Below are positions 61,201-64,000 of a stretch of 64,000 nt of DNA, one piece after another (the first letter of the stretch is position 1; each line of letters begins with the position of its first letter). A model generated the notes under the pieces. It had not been told where the DNA came from and searched no databases. It worked only from the letters and a program-made list of their open reading frames with translations. The position numbers and the translations under genes are program-made. The stretch spans positions 248,001 through 312,000 of the forward strand of contig NZ_NNRI01000017.1 in assembly GCF_002270415.1 (NCBI RefSeq). The letters are read 5' to 3'. This DNA is from Mesorhizobium sophorae. Lineage in GTDB: Bacteria; Pseudomonadota; Alphaproteobacteria; Rhizobiales; Rhizobiaceae.

Positions 61201-62838
61201 GACGTAGTTGCGGCCGCTGGCCATGCCGACGCGGCTCTTCCTGACGATGCGCGAGCGGCTGGCGCCATCGGCCTCAAAATTTTCTTCGACTTCGTAGGCA
61301 CGCCCGCTGGCAAGCACGTCCCGTTCGCTCTGTTCGAAAAGCGCGACATTGCTGCCTGAGACGAAATCGCCGCCGGGCTTGCCAAGCATGGCTTGCGGCG
61401 TCTGGCCAAACAAGGCGGCGAACGCCTCGTTGACGAACACAAACCGCAAATGGTCGTCCTTGACGAAGATCGGATCCTTGACGGCGTTGATCACCGCTTC
61501 CGCCAGCCGCGCTTTCTCCAGCGCCTCGGCAAGTTCGGCCTCGCGATCCTTCATGTCGGTGACGTCGACATAGGAGATCAGCCGCTTGCCGCCGGCCAGC
61601 GGCGCCATCGACGAGATCAGCGTGCGGCCATCATTGCGCGGGAACTGTCGCGATCCGGCCGTGCCGGCCCTGATCTCCGCCTCGCGATCGGCGATATGCC
61701 GTTGCCATGTCGCCTCGTCGGCACCATACGGGTCGACGTCACGGCTGGCGTCCATCAGCTCGCGGAAGCTGCAGCCGATCTCGGCGCGCCGGGCGTCGAT
61801 CTGCCAGAAATCGTAGAAGGCACGGTTGATGACTTCGGCGCGCAAATCGGCATCGAGGACGAGGACACCGATCGGCATCTGGTCGACCATGGCGCGAAGG
61901 TTGGCGAAGGTCTCCGCCGTCCTGGCATTGGCGTTCTCGACTTCGGCGTCGCGAAGCTTCAGATCGGTGATGTCGTAGTAGGTCAGCAGGCGCCTGCCGC
62001 CGGACAGGGCAGTGACCGAGAACATCATGGTCCTGCCATCGGCATGAGGGAACTCGCGTGGCGCAACGGAGCCGGCGCGGATCTCTTCGAGCCGGGTGGC
62101 AAGGTAGCGCTGCCATTGCTGTTCGTCGATATCGCCATAGATGCCGTTGCGGCGGTTGAGTTCCATCAACAGGCTGAACGGGGCGCCGACGGTCACGGCA
62201 CCGTCCGGGATCCTGGAGAGGTCGCGATAGGCCTTGTTGACGATCAGCGTATCGAGCCTCGCGTCAAGAAGCACGACGCCCATGTGCATGGCGTCCATCG
62301 TCCGCTCGAGATCGGCAAGATGCTGGACGGGTTCGCTATCCGCCGCAGGCTTCCGCTCCAGGGTCCCGAAGGCGCCGGCCAGCGCCGTGACGTTGCGGCC
62401 AATGCCGCGATAGCCGGCAAATCCTCCCTCGCCATCGAACCTTGGAAAGCCCGACGTCAAGATCCAGCGGCAATCGGCGCGGCCGCCTTTCAGCTCATGC
62501 ACGAAGTCGCGAAACGGCCGATGCGCCTGCAGATCCGCCAGATGCGCGGCACCGCTGCGGTCGCCGTTCAGGACCTGGTCGAGGAAGTCGAAGCGGAACC
62601 GGCCAAGCACATCAGCCGGATCGATACCGGTGGCTGCCTGGTAGTTTTGCGAGAGCCAGGAGAAGCGCAGTTCGGCGTCGGTCTCCCAGACCCAGTCCGA
62701 ACCGGCTTCGACCAGCTGGCGAAGCGTGTCGGTGGAATCCCTGTCCGCAGGGGACGGTAATGCAGCGTCGCCATGCGCTGCCGATTTGCGAGGCTCGCGC
62801 TTGCCGCGCGCGCCGATTGTGTCGTCCGCTTCCGCCAT
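58282..62838 (-). CDS. Hybrid sensor histidine kinase with seven PAS domains and two receivers
   Basis: A 1518-residue soluble kinase. Seven PAS-type modules fill the first ~950 residues. Modules 2 and 3 are of the PAS-7 type (GVVLLDARLDTLIVNKAYRDL; GVLVLDADLRAEVINRAFYDF), and modules 6 and 7 are alike (EFVNKAWCAITGLAKEEVIG; FYVNKGWCDLTGFAKEEAIG). HisKA has His978 (NMSHEIRTPMNGVLG), then the HATPase (ITNLLGNAVKFTDEG) and two receivers (VLDYQMPGMSG and LMDVSMPEMNG). No membrane segment or final phosphotransfer domain is visible. ATG 62838 was preferred to TTG 62904. It sits where phoR is often found in related genomes but is not PhoR-like. Confidence 0.9.
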   Translation of the reverse strand: MAEADDTIGARGKREPRKSAAHGDAALPSPADRDSTDTLRQLVEAGSDWVWETDAELRFSWLSQNYQAATGIDPADVLGRFRFDFLDQVLNGDRSGAAHLADLQAHRPFRDFVHELKGGRADCRWILTSGFPRFDGEGGFAGYRGIGRNVTALAGAFGTLERKPAADSEPVQHLADLERTMDAMHMGVVLLDARLDTLIVNKAYRDLSRIPDGAVTVGAPFSLLMELNRRNGIYGDIDEQQWQRYLATRLEEIRAGSVAPREFPHADGRTMMFSVTALSGGRRLLTYYDITDLKLRDAEVENANARTAETFANLRAMVDQMPIGVLVLDADLRAEVINRAFYDFWQIDARRAEIGCSFRELMDASRDVDPYGADEATWQRHIADREAEIRAGTAGSRQFPRNDGRTLISSMAPLAGGKRLISYVDVTDMKDREAELAEALEKARLAEAVINAVKDPIFVKDDHLRFVFVNEAFAALFGQTPQAMLGKPGGDFVSGSNVALFEQSERDVLASGRAYEVEENFEADGASRSRIVRKSRVGMASGRNYVAGFLFDISDMKRRETEAEDARKHLASVLESLPAAVIIYDRDDKFVFANRKIQDTLPALRPAWQPGCTLREALVLGHSNGYFRNSGDPQVDTLYDGEPDRWLDAILARYRLSSSSFERHNPDGRWYQVYDMRTDDGTFIGVRVDISEIKSREKALRDSMRQIDLFRHVLDELPVAAFIKAQDLSIEFVNKAWCAITGLAKEEVIGRTDRQLFGGQDGDSYSHDDTEVAVTGAVKEVEEPVTHRDGTVRQLMTRKSRLVALDGSVHLVGSSTDITEVKARERALEESMRENEVFRSLIDNVPVSIYAKRSDLRQFYVNKGWCDLTGFAKEEAIGKTDIEIFGPDGEAFVASDLAVLRTGETQEVEETVTLADGTVRHQFARKGAMIASDGSLYLIGSTTDITELKTREAELREARQRAVLADRAKSEFLANMSHEIRTPMNGVLGMAELLAKSDLNSKQKTFTDIIVKSGNALLTIINDILDFSKIDAGQLVLDPAPFNLAEAIEDVATLVSTRAKEKDLELIVRIEPRLESLFVGDVGRIRQIVTNLLGNAVKFTDEGHVLVDVTGERVPTGTKLTISVTDTGIGIPEEKLKLVFEKFSQVDTSSTRRHEGTGLGLAITSRLVELMGGDIGVESAEGKGSTFWFTVTLPRAGQQNGQRITPVDVTGARVLIVDDNAVNRAILTEQMTSWTFDSCAAESGAEGLKVLIAAAAYGVPVDCIVLDYQMPGMSGAEMARIVRNTAGLAGTPIIMLTSVDQSLANTSYRDLGIDAQLIKPARSSVLLETLVATIQRHRHNTADTQPPAADIPPGKVVRPPPPASEQRALLQPPLVRPRPPATAGGDRLDILVAEDNEVNQMVFTQILGETGYGFEIVGNGRKALDAFGRLNPRMILMDVSMPEMNGLEATAAIRRLEEETGTHVPIVGVTAHALKGDRERCLEAGMDDYLPKPISPRALLEKVERWVGASRQAQRNAG

Positions 62839-63024
62839 GCCGTCCCACCCGAAAACCAAGGCCGAACCCTCCCCCGCGGTTCGTCGCCGGAATGTGCCCG
62901 ACAAGCATTAACGATCCGCTAACCTTAATGGGCGGTTAGATATTTCGGCCGACACGGCCTGCGTTGTTCCGCCGGCTTGCCGGCAGGATTGAAGCCGCTA
63001 TATAAGCTCCAAGGGATATTGCGG

Positions 63025-63372
63025 ATGGTTGGACGGACTTTGCCTTGTTTCATGGGGCTGATGCTGCTTTTCGGCAGCGGCTGCTCGCGCACCTATGACG
63101 GCACCGTGGTCATCCCGAGGCCGCTCGATGTCAGGCGTTTCTGGGATCGGCCGCCACCGCGTGTCGAATACGAGCAGGTTGAAGACGGCGCCTTTCCGGT
63201 GGCGCCGCAGCCGCCGCAGCGATTTTCCGAGCGCAGGGTGGTGACCCATGCCCCGCCAAGACGGCACCGGACGAGGGTCTCGACACCGCCTTCCTCACCT
63301 GAACCGGCGAAGCTGCTGACGTGCAGAAACGTCACCGAGCCCGGCAAGAGAGCTCGCATGGTCTGCGAATAG
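63025..63372 (+). CDS. Hypothetical lipoprotein
   Basis: A 115-residue protein whose signal peptide ends in a lipobox-like F-G-S-G-C (MGLMLLFGSGCSRTYDG). The mature part is proline- and arginine-rich (RPPPRVEYEQV, APPRRHRTRV) and ends with two cysteines (LLTCRNVTEPGKRARMVCE). ATG 63025 was chosen for AAGGGA upstream; the frame opens earlier. No family was recognised. Confidence 0.65.
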   Translation: MVGRTLPCFMGLMLLFGSGCSRTYDGTVVIPRPLDVRRFWDRPPPRVEYEQVEDGAFPVAPQPPQRFSERRVVTHAPPRRHRTRVSTPPSSPEPAKLLTCRNVTEPGKRARMVCE

Positions 63373-63409
63373 CGATCGATTGGCAAATGCCTGTCAGCAA
63401 GCTCTGCGT

Positions 63410-63646
63410 TCAGAGCGAGGCAGCGCCCTTTTTGGGTTCTCTCGCACCGAGCTTGTCGAGTGCGAGACGTACCTGACGCAAATCGTCCTGCCAGCCATCA
63501 TCGTCGCCCATCGGGCTCTCCGATGCAGCCCGCTGCAGCCCACGAGCCTCGGATTCGATCTCGCGCAGTTCAGCGATTTTCTGTTCGGTGGTCAGGGAGC
63601 CGTCTTCGACGATCTCCAGCACCCTCATTTCCCTGAACGTTGCCAT
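63410..63646 (-). CDS. Small hypothetical protein, EcfG-controlled
   Basis: A 78-residue acidic, mostly helical protein (REMRVLEIVEDGSLTTEQKIAELREIESEARGLQRA). No known motif was recognised. The EcfG promoter at 63675 supports its being real and a member of the stress regulon, far from the main stress locus. Confidence 0.72.
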   Translation of the reverse strand: MATFREMRVLEIVEDGSLTTEQKIAELREIESEARGLQRAASESPMGDDDGWQDDLRQVRLALDKLGAREPKKGAASL

Positions 63647-63674
63647 GGCGTTTCTCCTGGCTGATGTCGATCAC

Positions 63675-63699
63675 AACGCCGTGAGCGTCCCTCTGTTCC
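63675..63699 (-). promoter_or_regulatory. EcfG promoter of the 78-aa protein gene
   Basis: Exact GGAAC-N16-CGTT on the - strand, with the -10 element 28 bases before the ATG at 63646. Confidence 0.78.
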
Positions 63700-63798
63700 A
63701 ACTGTCCTTGTGTTCCAGACCATCCTTTATTTGTGTTTGAGCTTGAAACCTTTGCCTGGGCTTCAGCGTTGAATGGGCCAGGAGAGAGGAGAACGCAG

Positions 63799-64000
63799 AT
63801 GTCGATCCACTTCACGGTTTCGGACCTGACAAGGAACCTGTTTCAGTCGCTGGGGCTGGATCACGAGCGTGCACCAAGGCCCCTCAATGCCGAGCAAAGC
63901 CTGTTGCTGGAATGTTATCTGGCCGGCCAGGTTCCGGAATCGGCCTGGAACGATTATGTCTTCGAGACGCCTGACCTTGCCCGGCATGCCGAGGCGAGGC
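63799..64000 (+). CDS. Hypothetical protein, cut by the right window edge
   Basis: Starts at ATG 63799 after a strong ribosome-binding site (GAGAGGAGAA). The visible 67 residues (MSIHFTVSDLTRNLFQSLGL, then LNAEQSLLLECYLAGQVPESAW) contain an acidic helical region and no recognised motif. The rest lies outside the window. Confidence 0.6.
   Translation, partial: MSIHFTVSDLTRNLFQSLGLDHERAPRPLNAEQSLLLECYLAGQVPESAWNDYVFETPDLARHAEAR

Noticed and set aside
58282..62838. Considered as phoR because of its position upstream of pstS
   Set aside because: PhoR has membrane helices and a single PAS domain. This protein is soluble with seven PAS modules and two receivers.
62919..62939. CTAACC/GGTTAG inverted repeat upstream of the large hybrid kinase
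   Set aside because: The arms are only six bases with a nine-base spacer, and no regulator is suggested. It is too weak to list as a site.
63742..63767. GAAAC-N17-CGTT before the gene at 63799
   Set aside because: It has one mismatch and a different spacer. It was not counted among the exact sites.

Overview
The window is a GC-rich chromosomal segment of an alphaproteobacterium of the order Hyphomicrobiales, most likely Mesorhizobium. The evidence is the divergent ecfG-nepR/phyR general stress locus, several HWE-type histidine kinases, the pstSCAB-phoU-phoB order, many PotABCD- and xylose-type ABC importers, and short dispersed palindromes of a kind common in Mesorhizobium. The genus is inferred from gene content, not from an alignment. 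I saw no rRNA, tRNA or CRISPR array.

Layout. 1-3.6 kb: end of an RND efflux operon (membrane-fusion protein, permease). 3.7-5.3 kb: a complete IS1182-type insertion sequence inside a transcription terminator. 5.4-11.1 kb: an L,D-transpeptidase, small envelope proteins, two divergent OmpR-type regulators (one with a degenerate receiver) and a hybrid kinase. 11.5-27.9 kb: a coherent amine-catabolism island with a Rieske oxygenase, class III aminotransferase, polyamine-type ABC importer with two binding proteins, flavin amine oxidase, BetI-like TetR repressor, a GNAT/N-methyltransferase fusion, two FAD oxidoreductases, a GcvT-like protein and a small partner. A TTGAA-N6-TTCAA operator lies in every promoter region of the island, so one repressor probably controls all of it. 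27.9-32.8 kb: a dipeptidase, an MhqO/MhqD-like quinone-detoxification operon and a phosphonate monoester hydrolase/sulfatase.

34-43.5 kb is the general stress response (GSR) region. The ecfG (sigma), nepR (anti-sigma) and phyR (anti-anti-sigma) genes are surrounded by genes that carry exact GGAAC-N16-CGTT promoters. There are eleven such promoters in the window, ten of them between 34.2 and 43.2 kb. Their targets are a PRC-barrel protein, a DAG kinase-like protein, YqjD-type and small membrane proteins, a Crp/Fnr regulator, an HWE kinase, and nepR-ecfG and phyR themselves. Three HWE kinases flank phyR and are candidate inputs.

44-47.4 kb: a CHASE-HWE kinase and an ECF sigma factor with a SnoaL-like tail next to two small dimeric alpha-beta-barrel proteins. 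47.5-52.4 kb: a xylose-type ABC importer (xylF-xylH-xylG) divergent from a ROK repressor, with a long palindrome between them. 52.6-57.8 kb: the Pst phosphate importer with PhoU and PhoB behind a Pho box. 58.3-62.8 kb: a 1518-residue hybrid kinase with seven PAS domains. The right edge has a lipoprotein, an EcfG-driven small protein and a truncated gene.
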